NCBI GenBank assembly: GCA_001606155.1
Contig: LODT01000013.1
Coordinates: 992,001 to 1,056,000 of the forward strand
Origin: Tieghemostelium lacteum
Taxonomy: Eukaryota; Evosea; Eumycetozoa; Dictyosteliales; Raperosteliaceae
Direction of reading: 5' to 3'
DNA length: 64,000 nt
In this document: positions 31,584 through 45,366 of the stretch, one piece after another
Layout of the letters: each line of letters starts with the position of its first letter
Position numbering within the stretch: position 1 is the stretch's first letter
The notes under the pieces: generated by a model
Told to the model about the DNA's origin: nothing
Databases searched by the model: none
Seen by the model: the letters and a program-made list of their open reading frames with translations, nothing else
Translations under genes and position numbers: made by a program

Positions 31584-34186
31584 TTATTCATTTTGTTCAG
31601 CCATATTAACATTAGTTTCATTTGAATTTGGCAGAGACATAAAGAATGCACTTAGAATGATAAATGTTACCAATATCTGTACCAATGTTGGTAGATTAGG
31701 TAAGAATCTTTTGGATTTCTTTTTCTTGTTGCTCAGGTCGCTGTTAAGTATTGAATCTGAACTGTTTCTATCGTTATTGGAGTTATTGGAGTTACTGTTA
31801 TTGTTGCTATTGCTATTATTATTGTTGTTGTATAAATAATTTGGATTGGAATCTCCACCAACAGTTTGATTGATTGTTAATGGACTTCTTCTTTTACTAG
31901 GTGATTTAGAGGCACTATTTGTACCACTATTGATAATTTCAGAATTAAATTGTTGAGATAGGATATTAAAATCCAAATCATCAACCATTCTGGAAATGGA
32001 ATTAAATGAATGAGATCTAGTAGATCTACTAGTTGAAACACTACTGTTACTTGTACTGGTATAGTGCTCATCAATATCTCTGAATGTCGAATGATTGGTA
32101 TTTGTACTGTCATCAGTTGTATTTCTTCTTCTACGAATAACAAAAGGTTGTTGATTACCTTGTTTTTCGGAACCTGTATGACTATTGGTACTGGTACTAT
32201 CATCAACATCGAGTTCTTCACTTCCATCCTCTTCTTCATCTTCATCATCCATAAAATCACTTTCATCTTCATCTTCATCGTCTTCATCTTCATCTTCATA
32301 AGATATATCGTCTTCATCGTAAACCTCGGCCTTATCAATATAATACCCCTCTCTATAGTAGTCATCCTCTTCATCATCATAGTTTACAAAATCTTTTACT
32401 CTTTTTCTTAATGTATTTCTATTACTATTTTTGTTTTGCACTAATGATGATGTTGTGGACCCATTATACTCGATTTGTTTATTAAGTAAATCTTTACCAT
32501 TCTGATAGAGATTTGAAATATAATGGTCACTGAGAGCGGATAGTAGGGAATTATTGTTAGGTGTTGAAAGTTTACTATTATTCTTTACCATAAATGGAAT
32601 ATTTGGATTCTGGTAACAATTCTTTAAGTTTTTAATATGGTTTCTTTTTTGTGAGAATTTCTTTTTCTTTGTTGAAGTTGTACTATTATTATTATTATCA
32701 TCATCATCATTACTACTATTTAAAACACCACTATTTGTTGTTATTAATAAATAATCAAATTTCTTTACTAATAAGAATTCATTATCGTGATTGGTAAATG
32801 GTATCATTAATTGATTTTCAAGTCTCTCCAAAAACATTGATCTTGAATTGGTTCCGATTTTTAAAATTTCTAATACATTATTACACTCTGATTCCTTATC
32901 AAACATCAATTCTACGCTGTAGTCATTGAGTAAATTGATATGAACTAACCCAAATTCCTTAAAGATACTCTCTAATTTCTCTAGTATCTTATAATGTTGT
33001 GATTTTACCAACCCTAATAAATGACTTTTAATTACTGTACAAATTATAATAATAATATTATTACTAGTGTCATTAACTGAATTCTCTTTACTGTTATTTA
33101 CTGTTGTTATTGGTTTTACATGTTCTACAACTGTTGTTGATAATGATGTGTTTGAAGTACTTGGTGATAGTGGTTCTGGTAATATTGGTTGTGGTGTTAC
33201 TTTAGTTGATGTATCAGTTGAAATTGGTGTTGGTGAAGGTGATGGTGATTCCATTTTATCCAATTCAAAATCTAAATCACCAAGTTCATGTTCATCAAAT
33301 TGACTATTGTTATCATTAAAATCTGTAAATCTTTCTAGATTGGTAGAGTTATGGTTATCAATTTCAGTGGAACTACATAGATTACCACCTTCTATGGAAC
33401 TAGATGACAGATTCAGTGATTTAGAAGTACTACCATTACTATTATTGTTGTTGGCACATTCCAATACTTTTTCATCATTAATAATATATGGATCAATGGA
33501 TAGTAATTCTTTTCTAAATGCACAATGATGAACATATTCTTTAACTAATATTGGAATCTTTAATGATATTGCTTGTTGTACTTTTTGTGTCTTATTTGTG
33601 TATCCTTGTATTGTTGTTATTAAATGAGTTGCCTAATAAAAAAAATAAAATTATTCGATTAGAAATATGAAAATAAAGTAATATATAAAGAAGAATAAAT
33701 ACATACTTTATTACAAGAATAACAACTTTTACCACCATTCTTTTTGATAATCTTAACCAACTCCATTTTTCTTTTAAGGTTGATAGTAAGATCAATAACG
33801 AAACCTAAGTTTTCAAATATTGTTGAATTTAGTTGATTATTATCATCTTGATCACTCGTTATTATTGGGGTACTATTACTGCTATTGTTGGTATTGGTTC
33901 CTATTGTTGGTGAAGGTATTGTGGTGTTTGGTAATGAATTGGTATTGGTTTTCTTATTATTTGATGTAGATGGGTGTGATGGTGAATTTGGTGGTGATTT
34001 ACTTATGTTTTCCACAGGTGGTATTTTCTTTAGTTTTTTTAATGAATTGGTTTGTGATGGAGGTGATGTTTGTGGACTGTTAGGTGTTGATGTAATGGTA
34101 CTGTTGGTTGTAATTTTGATTGGGGTTGATGGTGATATTGTAGGACTTGGGGTAGTGCTGCTGTTACTTTCAATATTTGGTTCCAT
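31584..34186 (-). CDS. BRCT-domain protein with C-terminal membrane anchor
   Basis: Two exons, 34186..33707 and 33632..31584, joined across a 74-nt gtatgt...tag intron; 842 residues. After about 115 residues rich in S, T, P and N comes a BRCT domain split by the intron: ENLGFVIDLTINLKRKMELV, IIKKNGGKSCYSCN, then ATHLITTIQGYTNKTQKVQQA and KIPILVKEYVHHCAFRKELL with the conserved W/H-type end. The middle is low complexity with a strongly acidic stretch (EDEDEDDEDEDESDFMDDED). The last 45 residues hold a basic patch (KKKKSKRF) and one hydrophobic helix (LVQILVTFIILSAFFMSL), which makes it look tail-anchored. BRCT domains bind phosphoproteins in DNA repair and checkpoint control. Combined with a membrane anchor, the protein may sit at the inner nuclear envelope; that is inference. 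Confidence 0.85.
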
Positions 34187-34650
34187 TATTTACTATAAGC
34201 TTATAAATAAATAATAAAAAGGATGTAGAGTAAATTTAACTGGAGAGTTAACAGTATACACACATTATAAATGTGAGTCAAAGAAGAGGAAATTTGATGG
34301 ATTGGAAAAAAAAAAGATAAAAAAAAAAAAAATTTTCAAATTCTATTTCGCTTTACAAAAGGAAATCAAAGCCTCCAATTACATCATTGCTAAAATTTAT
34401 AGAATCACATATTTATCTTTATTTTTTGATTTTATCTATAAGCAATAATAATTAGAGATTATTAAATAATTCTAAATTAAATAAATTTTATCATCTATAG
34501 AATAAGTGTTAAAAAGTTTTAAATTGATTGAATAAATGATTTTAAATGGTTTTGCGACTTTACGAAAATATCTTGTTGTTTTTTCCCATTAAAAAGAATG
34601 TCGTAAATAATTTAAATTGATGAATAGTATTGAGAGAAAACAGTTTGACA
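34187..34650. promoter_or_regulatory. Divergent promoter region, BRCT protein / dcd1-like
   Basis: 464 bp between two divergent starts. A/T-rich, with an A-run at about 34306-34333. No specific element and no coding signal were seen. Confidence 0.4.
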
Positions 34651-35931
34651 ATGAAACAATTATTTATATTATTAGTAATAATTGTGATAAATTTGAAGGG
34701 ATATGACTTGATATGCCAAGGTGTAAATAATAACTATACAGTATGGCAAGAGAATTTAGTATTTGAAAAATCAGTTACCAATGGACAATTGTATTGGTCA
34801 GGTGACGTTGAAGCTGGTTTTGGAGTTCCTGTTGTACATGTCTATGGAACTCCTTATGAAATGGGCTATGCACACGGTCAGCTTTTAGCTGAAGGTATAG
34901 GTTTTGTAAATGATAACTATCTAGCCTACTTTGAAAGTGAAATTGGATCTATTGGAGACCTTCCCAAGTGGGTTGTGGAGCTTATTGATAAGTACGGATT
35001 CAAAATGGCTTTAGATTTGGTTGCTGATGCCAGTAAGCCATATACACCTAGTTATTTCTATGAGGAGATGCAAGGTGTTGCTGATGGATCTGGATTGCCT
35101 TTAAAAGATGTGGTAAGATTCCATATGTTACCCGAACTTGTTAAAGCAAGTTGTTCAATGTTCGGAGCTTGGGATAACGCAATTCCATACCAAGGTGAGG
35201 GCTTAGTTCACCTTAGGGCTTTGGATTGGGATACTACATCTCCATTGACTTTGAAACCTGTAGTTTTGGTATACCATCCATCCGAAGGAAATACATTCAT
35301 GACACTCTCATTCCAAGGATTCATTGGTGCAATTACTGGATATTCCGGACACACTGGAATTTCTGAAAAAGTGTGGGCTAGTTATAATGGTTCCGACAGT
35401 AGATTTGGTGAACCTTTTTATTTTGTTCTTAGAGATATTCTACAATTTGATAAAACTGTGGATCAAGCACTAAACAGAATCTATGGTGCACATAGAACTT
35501 GTAGTATATATGTGGGTGTTGGATCTAACTCTTCAATGACATTTACAGCTGTAGAATACAGTTATGAAACTGTTAGAATATTTGATGATGTAACACCATT
35601 TCCAATCTACGCCCCAGAGTATTCACCACATGAGTTGATACCAAGTGTAGTCTATATCGATCCTGACTTTTATTCAGCAGATCATCAATGTATGTCTAAT
35701 TTATTACTAAAATATTATGGTACTCTAACACCAGAGAATACCATTCAAATTATATCTCATCTACAAACTGGTAATTTACATGCTGCAATCTATGACTACT
35801 ATTACAATACATTTACATTTAGTGTTGCAGGTCACAATCAAACATGGCCTCTCACATCAAATCCCACCATGGCTTATAATAATCAATTTATTCAATTAGA
35901 TGTAACAAGTCTTTTCGAAAATAAACAATAA
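34651..35931 (+). CDS. Secreted dcd1-like C45/Ntn hydrolase
   Basis: Single exon, 426 residues from the ATG at 34651; the codons just upstream in frame contain only TTG. The N terminus MKQLFILLVIIVINLKGYDLIC is a signal peptide. The family core follows: GVPVVHVYGTPYEMGYAHGQL, GLPLKDVVRFHMLPEL, and KASCSMFGAW with the likely nucleophile Cys168, then VHLRALDWD and a C-terminal MAYNNQ-type end. These are features of the C45 acyl-coenzyme A:6-APA acyltransferase-like Ntn hydrolases, represented in D. discoideum by dcd1A and dcd1B. Members self-cleave so that Cys becomes the N terminus and then hydrolyse amide bonds. The substrate is unknown; a lysosomal or secreted amidase is likely. Several N-x-S/T sites are present. 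Confidence 0.87.
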   Translation: MKQLFILLVIIVINLKGYDLICQGVNNNYTVWQENLVFEKSVTNGQLYWSGDVEAGFGVPVVHVYGTPYEMGYAHGQLLAEGIGFVNDNYLAYFESEIGSIGDLPKWVVELIDKYGFKMALDLVADASKPYTPSYFYEEMQGVADGSGLPLKDVVRFHMLPELVKASCSMFGAWDNAIPYQGEGLVHLRALDWDTTSPLTLKPVVLVYHPSEGNTFMTLSFQGFIGAITGYSGHTGISEKVWASYNGSDSRFGEPFYFVLRDILQFDKTVDQALNRIYGAHRTCSIYVGVGSNSSMTFTAVEYSYETVRIFDDVTPFPIYAPEYSPHELIPSVVYIDPDFYSADHQCMSNLLLKYYGTLTPENTIQIISHLQTGNLHAAIYDYYYNTFTFSVAGHNQTWPLTSNPTMAYNNQFIQLDVTSLFENKQ

Positions 35932-36128
35932 GAGAGGTACAAAACTATATTAGTTTAACCTAAATAAACTTTTAATAAATGAAATTTCACTAAAAGTATT
36001 TCTTTGATTTTTAAAATTCAAATCACAACAAATATCTGTGTATTTTGACATTTTTTGGGGGTTGTGAATATCGATTTTTTTTTTTTAATTTGATTTCTAT
36101 TGCAATCATATTATTCTATTTATAAAAT

Positions 36129-39100
36129 ATGGTGGATGTAGAACCTAGTAAGTTAGAGAGGTATCTTACATTAGCATGGGATTTTAGAATTAAATTATTC
36201 CCTACCTACCAGGATATAACTATAGATATTTTTAATCTATGCCACATGTTAATTAAAGATGATAGAGTTGATCAATTACCATTCAATGGTATAACAGAAC
36301 TAGATAAATCCAATCTCTATGATTTCATTTACAGATTCTTTTTAAATTTTGGTTTGTTTAATTTAAGATCAAATTCAAGAATAACAGTTAGTGTTAGATA
36401 ATAATTAGGAGACTTTTACAGTAGCATATTATATTTACATGGTTTTATTTTATATATTACAGCCTAATATAAGTTCAGCTAAATTCAATAGAATTGTTCA
36501 GTTACTTATGGTTCAGTATCCAGAGATTTTAAAATGTTGGAATGGAATTAAAGATTATCTATACGCTGAAATCACACCTAATGTAGTTGAACACATTGAA
36601 AATGACAGAAAATTCAATGAATATCTTAAACATATTTATGATGCCAATCCAGTTATCTTCAATCCTTATATGTCATTTTCCCATGTAATTTTAGATAAAA
36701 ATGATGATGAAATTCCAATGAAAATATCTAATCAAATTCCAATTAATTTAAATTTATTAAAGCTTTATACAGTATGTATTACAACTTTACAGTCTAATAT
36801 AGTTGTATCTCTAAAATTATTGATCAATTTTATAAATTTAAAAATAGGAACGATTTAGAGAAATTCATATAATTACAGATGATAGTAATACACCAATATC
36901 GAAAAGAAATGTTAATTCTAGACAGATACATGAGATTGCTGAGGTTATATTACCAAGAATTGAAACCTATCTACCAAGATTTATATTCAGTGCAAGATTA
37001 AATAATCAGGATATAAATGAAGATGTAAAAGTAAAAGTTGATCACTATTTTACATGTTTGACATTTGGTTGTGTAATTCCATTGCAAGTCATGAAATTAC
37101 TTTACCATCTTGGTGGAAGTGTGTTGGTTAGAGACACTGGAGTAGATATTCTAACTAAATCAGTAATGGAGTACAATGGTCTAGCTAAAGAAACTCAAAG
37201 TCAACTTTCACCAATTCTGATATATTCCAAACAGTATATGTTAAAGCTACTTAATCGTACTATCCCTATGGAGATCTTAAATAGAGGTTTGGATATAGTT
37301 CAACACTATACCAGTACCATAGTACACCATTTCATGTCAATTGACCAAATTGCTCAGGAAAAATACATTAGTGAATCTATTGGAGATCTAATTTTGGAAT
37401 TTATAGAGAAACTAGAAAAACTACAAGTTACTGGTATACCATTAGGTGATGAGGATTTGATTGTTGCTTATTTGACACCGGGATTCTTGATGACACTACC
37501 ACAAACTCCACCTGAAAAGGATATTATCCATCACAATTATCTAGAGAAATCTAATCTAGAATTTTACTCACAAGTCTCACAATTGGCCTACCAAAATATT
37601 CTGATTGTTAAACATTTTGCAAGAAGATGGGGGTTGACATGTGAGATTACTACCACAAGATCAAAGTACTTTGATGCCAATTTGGTTTCGCTTTTCTATG
37701 GCCACATTGTAATTTTGGCATGTAATGTACTAAAAGTACCATTTAGTAGAGAGGCTAATGATATCAGAGTTGAAACTATAGATATAAGAGAATATAAAAC
37801 ATATATTAGAACTTCTGGACTCTTTCATACTACTGTAGAAAATGTTGTTAAAATGGTACCTGATAGTGTCGTAAACCATCAAAAGAAGGAGAATACCTAC
37901 ACTGTGCTTACAGGTCACTCTTTTAATGGTTCTGTAATGTCATTGGCATTGTATAGTTTAGTTAAAAGAGCCAATAGAAGAGAATCTATAGAGGATAAAG
38001 TTGCACTTTACACTTTTGGTGAAATTCCATGGTTAGATCAATCGGAAAATAGTTATTCTGATAATAACATTTTTAAATTCAACAGAAGAATGTATAGATT
38101 TTTAGTACCTAATGATTCTGAGGTATCTTATCTAGACCTTCCAAGTAACTTCCCATACCACATTCTAAATCAACTTATACCAATACCTTATGATATTCCA
38201 ATGGGACTTACAACACATTCTATAGAATACTATAGATTTGTAATTACCGATCCTGCAGTGGTTAATTTTTCAATGATCTTCAATCCAGTAAGAAAACCTA
38301 CACCTACCAAGATTATTGCAATGTGTCGATCGGAAACACACTCTTCTGAGAAATATGATGAAAATGATTTCTTTAAAGTTTGTTTTGCTAAACATAATCA
38401 TCAAGGAACATTCCCAGGAATTCTAAAACACAATGGAAGTAAACTGATTAGATATGCTTTGAAATATTACACCTATCTCGCTTCACCAAATTCCTTTGGA
38501 AAATTAGGAAAAACTGCTTTACATGTTGCCTGTGAGAAGGATCAGAATGACTCTTTGAAATCTCTTTTAGAAGTTTTTCCAGATAAAGATATTCGTGATT
38601 TGTATCTTGGTCAGACACCATTACACATTGCCTGTGCAAAAGGACATGATAAGTGTGTAACTACTCTTCTTGAAGCAGGTGCTGATAAAAATGCACAAGA
38701 TAAAGCTGGTAGAACTCCTTTAATGTTGGCAAGTGATATATCAGTGCCTTCAATTGTCAAAATACTCATGGAGAAAAATGCTGATCGTTCAATTAGAGAT
38801 GTTAATGGTCACACTTGTTATTATTATGCATCAGAAGGTGGTCATTTTGATACTTTGAAAGTTCTAGATTCCGCTCCATTACCTACACCATTCCCATTGG
38901 ATTATGCTCCAAATGTATTCCATGGTGTTTGTGCACTTCCTGAGAAGAAAGCTTTGGAATGGGTAGAATTTTTACTCGATAAAGGATACAGTCCAAAGAA
39001 TTTAAATGTCGAGGGTGAAACATGCATTTTCAATGCAGCACAATCTGGAAATCTAAAACTTGTACGTATGCTCTTTGAATGTGGTGTTCATTTAGGACAT

Positions 39101-42100
39101 GCATCTATACATGGCGAGACTGCATTACACAGAGCTAGTCAATCTGTAAACCCTGATTTGGTTGAATATATTGTAAATCAAGTAACTGATAAACAACAAT
39201 ACATCAATCAACGTGATAATCGTACTGGTGAAATGGCATTAGATGTAGTAATCTCAAAAATCAAATACTCCAACAAAAAAGATGGTGAAAAAATTGTGAA
39301 TTTACTTTCAGAGTTTGTAGATACCGCTCAATCAATGGCACTGGTAACTTCAGTTAAAAATGATAATCATGATATGATTAGATACTTTACAACTAAAGGA
39401 TTTTCTATGAATATTAGAGCACCTTATTTGGACTCTACCATCCTGCACAGAATTATTAGAGATAAATCATTTAAATTTGAAATTTTGAAAAGAGCTATTG
39501 AAATGGGTGCTGACTATAACCAAACTGATTTTGATCATAAGACTATTCTGCACTATGCTGTATCAATTCATGGTACTGATGATAAGCTCATTGAATATCT
39601 AGTTAATGAACTTCACATGAATGTCAATGCTAAAGACTCTAAGCATAAATCACCAATTCACTATGCAGTATTGAAAAATAAGTTAAAGGCACTAAAGATT
39701 ATTCTAAAGTTTGGGTCCTATCCTGACTTTGAATCACCAGATGATAATATGGGAAGAACACCCTTGATGAATGCATGTCTGACTGGTCACTTTGAACAAG
39801 TCAAATTCCTACTAAAACACACTAGTTATCAAGGATTGTTAACTGTAGACAAGGAAAATAGAAATATTCTTCATTTTCTATTTAAAAATGCAAAGAGTTA
39901 CTTTTTGATTGATTACCTTTTGCAAATGGTTCCTGGTATATTCCCTATACTCATTAAGCAATTGGATGTCTATCAACAGTCACCAGTGGAACTAATGGTT
40001 GAGATGAACTCAAATCTCAAAGAACCACAATTCTATCATAAAACAAGATCATTAATTTCTAAATTTGGTATTGAAATTAAGAATATTAGACTAGTTGGTA
40101 CCTATCAGTATATGGCAGCACTTTATAGAAACCATTCTCACCAATGGTATCAAACAGCTTATCACAATGGTAATCATAAATATAAGCTATCTATAGCCCT
40201 CAAATACATTTCCAATTTAATAGAGATACAAAAAGAAACTGGTGATATTTCATTATCCAAGTTTGATCAGACTTTAATTGAAAGTGAATATCATAGAGCT
40301 ATATTCTATCTACAATTATCAGAATATAAACTAGCCTATAACTCTGCCAGTCAATACCTATCCACAATGAAACCAGACACTGAACTGAATCCAATTGAAT
40401 TAGAGATCAAATTTGCAACTAAATTGCTTTTAGCTCTAATTAGAATTAGAATGGAACCAGTTGGTAATGATATACATCAAAAAGTGGAATTCGTAAAGGA
40501 AATAGCTCCATTGTTCCATGGATCAGAGGTATTCAATGCTATGGAGAAAAATGAAATAATTCAAGATTACCATTATGTAGTATCAGAGTTTTTACGTACA
40601 TGTATGTTATATAGAACTCTATTGGATCTAATTGAAAAGATGTTGAATTACAATTCTTGTAATTGGCAAGCTAGATTCCAGTTGGCACAAGTTTGTTTAG
40701 AAGGTCAAAAAATACAATTGAATGCAAGATACATGTTATCATCTCTTGTATTAGATGACTTGGTTACCTATGAAGAAAAACAACGTGCCTATTTAGATGT
40801 ATTTCAGAATAGGGAATCTGAAGAATTTGTAAATCTGGTTTACACCATAAAAGAAACTGTTAGTCAATATAACCCATCTAAAATGATTGATGACAAGACT
40901 GTTAATATTCCAAAAGCTATACATGATCTGAAGGAATATGGATGTACAGATGAAAAGACTTTAGAGAGAGTAAAGCTACTAGCTGGTGAATTGATTGTGG
41001 TTCCAGGTGAAGGATTCTTTGATAAACTGTTTGTATCTGATACCGTTGAGGATAGAGGTCACAAATGTTTCTACAGAATCAATAAGATTGTCGAACATAT
41101 TGATCATTGTAAATCTAAATGCAAAGAAAATCATCAAAAATTCCATTTAGATCAGTTACGTAAATACTATATTGGATATATGGACCATTTAATTGCAACC
41201 AATAATCGTTTGGATACATCTAAATTCAATGATTTTGAAGCTACTCTATGGGAAAGTAATCAACAATATGGTGGTAGATTAGTAACTGCTGATTCACTAG
41301 ACAACTATCTATACAAGCCAGTTTATAATGGTGTTGGAAAAAATGTATATTATCACAAGGTCATACAATTTGTTCACAATCCTGAGATTTCATATCTTTT
41401 TGAATCCTTGCTAAACATTCTCTCTGGTGAACATAAAATGGATCAAATACTGTCTCTTATGATCTACGAAAAGGAAGGTACTACACCATTTGTAGTCTAT
41501 TCATCTCCTGTTGAACGTGTCAATGCTCAACCAAAAGAGGTTACAAATCTAGAAATGAAAAAATTCTCAGAATTTGTTCTAACAAATCTCTTAATGACAC
41601 CAGGTTTCAATCCTGCACTGTTATTTGATTTTGAAAAAGTCTATGCAACCTCAGGTTCAGATGATGAAAAGACAGTGCTCAATGAGAAGATATCCCCATA
41701 TAGAAACCCTATGGATATTAATTTCTATAGTAGTAGAATGGGGTTGAACCAGATTCTAACTCAACAAACACAACCAAATTCATTATTGGCACCTGACAAT
41801 CTATTTAATATGTTATTTGCATTGCCTCAGATGAAGGAACCCATTCATCAAGCTCTTTTTGAAAGATTGGCAATGAATGATATGGTTGCTGAGGAGATGA
41901 CTGCTAAATGGTTATTCCTTTTACATTTCCAAGCCAATAAGTTGGAAGGGTTCCGTGACCATCCATTATCACATCTCATTCAATTATATGGCAGTATGAA
42001 ACTAACTATTAAAATGCCAAGAGGATATGTATGTGATTTATTCAAAACACTTAAAAGTGTATCACAACTTTGCAGATCCCATTTCAAATACAAACAAACT

Positions 42101-42568
42101 CCAATGTCACATGTACAACTACTGGAACTATTATACCCAACTCTACAACAATATGTAAACTATTCGTCCCCTAGGGTCTCTGCAATGGCTGTTGAGAATA
42201 GAACTGGTGAAAACTCACTACCTCCTGATTTCCTATCCACACACTCAGATAGCACACTACAAGATGAAGTCATTGACTTTTTCAATCAAATTGATTTCTC
42301 ACAACTTCACAATTACAATGAGAGACCCAATAACCTCATTAGTATACTGAAACAACTAAACTTTGTAACTGTTCTAAAACTTCACAATATAACATCCAAA
42401 CAACTCTTTGAGTTACTCACAGAGGCTGAAGCTGAGGTTAAGAAACTAACATTTACCAATCTAATAAGTATTGAGCTTTATAACCCTGTTGATCTAAATG
42501 TAATAATGTCAGCTCCATTAATTCCAACTCAATTAATTAGAGTATTACCATCAACTCTCTCAAAATAA
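36129..42568 (+). CDS. Giant ankyrin-repeat protein with TPR-like region
   Basis: Three exons, 36129..36386, 36463..36771 and 36848..42568, joined in frame across two 76-nt introns (gttagt and gtatgt); 2095 residues. The N-terminal 740 residues are helical and I do not recognise them. Ankyrin repeats begin at about residue 742 (GKTALHVACEKDQNDSLKSL, GQTPLHIACAKGHDKCVTTL, GRTPLMLASDISVPSIVKIL and GETALHRASQSVNPDLVEYI). A second set starts near 1046 (KTILHYAVSIHGTDDKLIEYL, KSPIHYAVLKNKLKALKIIL and GRTPLMNACLTGHFEQVKFL). A region near 1310-1450 looks TPR-like (EYHRAIFYLQLSEYKLAYNSA). The rest is helical. There is no signal peptide, transmembrane helix or enzyme motif, so a cytosolic scaffold is likely. 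Confidence 0.88.
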
Positions 42569-42744
42569 AGAGTGTCAACATTTCATCAGTAATTCTTTTT
42601 GATAGACTAACTTATTCATAATTTAGGATAATAATTTATAATTGGAATTTTAAAACCTCTAATATCACACATACTTAATTGATGTGGTAATAGAATGTTT
42701 TTAGTAGAATTTATTAATTATACATTTAAATATATAGAAGGATT

Positions 42745-43833
42745 TTATATGACTCTAGCTTTTGCAGTTGCTTTTGCAGGTAATTTTGATGCCTTTGCTG
42801 ATGCCTTTGCTGATGCCTTTGCCGATGCCTTTGTTGATGCCTTTGCTGATGCCTTTGCTGATGCCTTTGCTGATGCCTTTGCTGGTGCCTTTGCTGATGC
42901 CTTTGCTGATGCCTTTGCTGATGCCTTTGCTGATGCCTTTACTGATACCTTTACTGATACTGTTAATTTTTCAATTTCCTCTTCAAGCTCTTCTTCCTCT
43001 TCTTCCTCTTCCTCTTCTTCCTCTTCTTTTTCCAATTCTTCCACCTCTTCAATTTCTCCCTCTTCTTCTTTATCATTCTTTGATTTCTTATGTGAAGCTG
43101 GTTTGGTTGCTTGTTTTTTAGCTACTCTTTTTTTACATTTTGGGCTACCTATATCGACAGCTTTTGATTCATTGGCACAGTAATCCTTCCAAACCTTAGA
43201 TCCATATACTTTACTCCAATATGAAAGACAATCAAAAGAACAAAAGTAAGTTTGCTCTTTTGATAATTTTACATTTTCCCCATAATAGCACATATTTAGC
43301 TTCTCTGTGCAAAAACCATCACAAGCTGTGCATATACAATCTCCTATATTATCACCTTGTTTTGGAAGTTCTTTAATCTTAAGCCTTTTGATTATCTCTT
43401 TAGAATCTATTGCATCTGATGTATGTTGTGTGGGTTTACACAAGATTGCTCTTTGACATCTTGGTTGTCCATGACATGGTATTCCCATTTTAAGGGTAAA
43501 ATAAAATCTTATATCTTCTGGGTTTTTTATTTTTGTATCTTTTGTAATCAATGGTTTGATGGGTTTTGGCTGAACAATTGAGGTGTGTTGTTCTGGTTTC
43601 ACAATAATAATGTTATTATTATTGGTTCTTGTACCCATTAATAAATCCAGAAGAATGTGGCATTTTACGCTGTGTGCTTTGTACTTAAAAAGTGGGATAT
43701 CCATAGTACAAAGTCCACATTTTATTATACCACTCTTTAAAGTATTAACTATTTGATTGTATTTTTGTTTTTTATCTTCCTTTTCTTCATCTTCTCTTAT
43801 AAATTGAATATATTGGCTATAATCCTCTTCCAT
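42745..43833 (-). CDS. Cys-rich protein with acidic run and (KASA)n tail
   Basis: Single exon, 362 residues from the ATG at 43833. The N-terminal part has a C-x2-C ... H-x4-C zinc-knuckle-like motif (KCGLCTMDIPLFKYKAHSVKC). A second cysteine cluster lies near residues 165-210 (CICTACDGFCTEKLNMC, then TYFCSFDCLSYW). A basic stretch leads to a run of about 20 acidic residues and then to a tail built mainly of repeated Lys-Ala-Ser-Ala units, like the C-terminal tails of histone H1. The tail is encoded by a 12-bp tandem repeat. The layout suggests a nuclear, DNA- or chromatin-associated protein, but the zinc domains are not ones I can name. Confidence 0.75.
   Translation of the reverse strand: MEEDYSQYIQFIREDEEKEDKKQKYNQIVNTLKSGIIKCGLCTMDIPLFKYKAHSVKCHILLDLLMGTRTNNNNIIIVKPEQHTSIVQPKPIKPLITKDTKIKNPEDIRFYFTLKMGIPCHGQPRCQRAILCKPTQHTSDAIDSKEIIKRLKIKELPKQGDNIGDCICTACDGFCTEKLNMCYYGENVKLSKEQTYFCSFDCLSYWSKVYGSKVWKDYCANESKAVDIGSPKCKKRVAKKQATKPASHKKSKNDKEEEGEIEEVEELEKEEEEEEEEEEEEELEEEIEKLTVSVKVSVKASAKASAKASAKASAKAPAKASAKASAKASAKASTKASAKASAKASAKASKLPAKATAKARVI
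42785..42955. repeat. Coding minisatellite, 12-bp unit
   Basis: About 14 tandem copies of a 12-base unit reading TTTGCTGATGCC on the plus strand, with scattered single-base variants. On the minus strand each unit encodes Lys-Ala-Ser-Ala (variants KAPA, KAST). All copies keep the frame. The block is far richer in G+C than the DNA around it. Confidence 0.9.
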
Positions 43834-43976
43834 TAACAAGACACATGTGTTTGAAATTAAAAATTAAAATAAAAATGGATTTGTGTTGTGATTGTTTTAT
43901 ACATAAATATCAACGGATAAAATCAACATTGATAGTTTAAAGCTATATTTTATTATACATTCGATTTTTAAATAAT

Positions 43977-45111
<1,135 letters not shown>

Positions 45112-45366
45112 TTATAATGTATTTAATTAAGAGAGAATAAAATAATAATAATAAAAAAAAAAATTTCAATGATTAAATATTAAACTCTTAAAAATGGCTT
45201 TTTATTTGTTGGGTTGGGATTTTTCATTTTCAACTAATTAAATTTGAATTTTGGAAGAAAATGAATCCCAAATGGGTGGATTTTTTTAAAATTAAAAAAA
45301 AAATGAAAAACAGATGGGTAACTTTGCAGTTTTTATATCTTTTTTATTTTCTTTGTAAAATGGATC

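Noticed and set aside
42785-42955. Possible CRISPR array
   Set aside because: The 12-base units are directly adjacent with no spacers and lie inside a eukaryotic coding frame.
42762-43183. Two plus-strand frames over the KASA repeat (Ala/Asp/Phe and Leu/Pro repeats)
   Set aside because: They are shadows of the tandem repeat. Only the minus-strand frame has non-repetitive, cysteine-patterned sequence attached to it.
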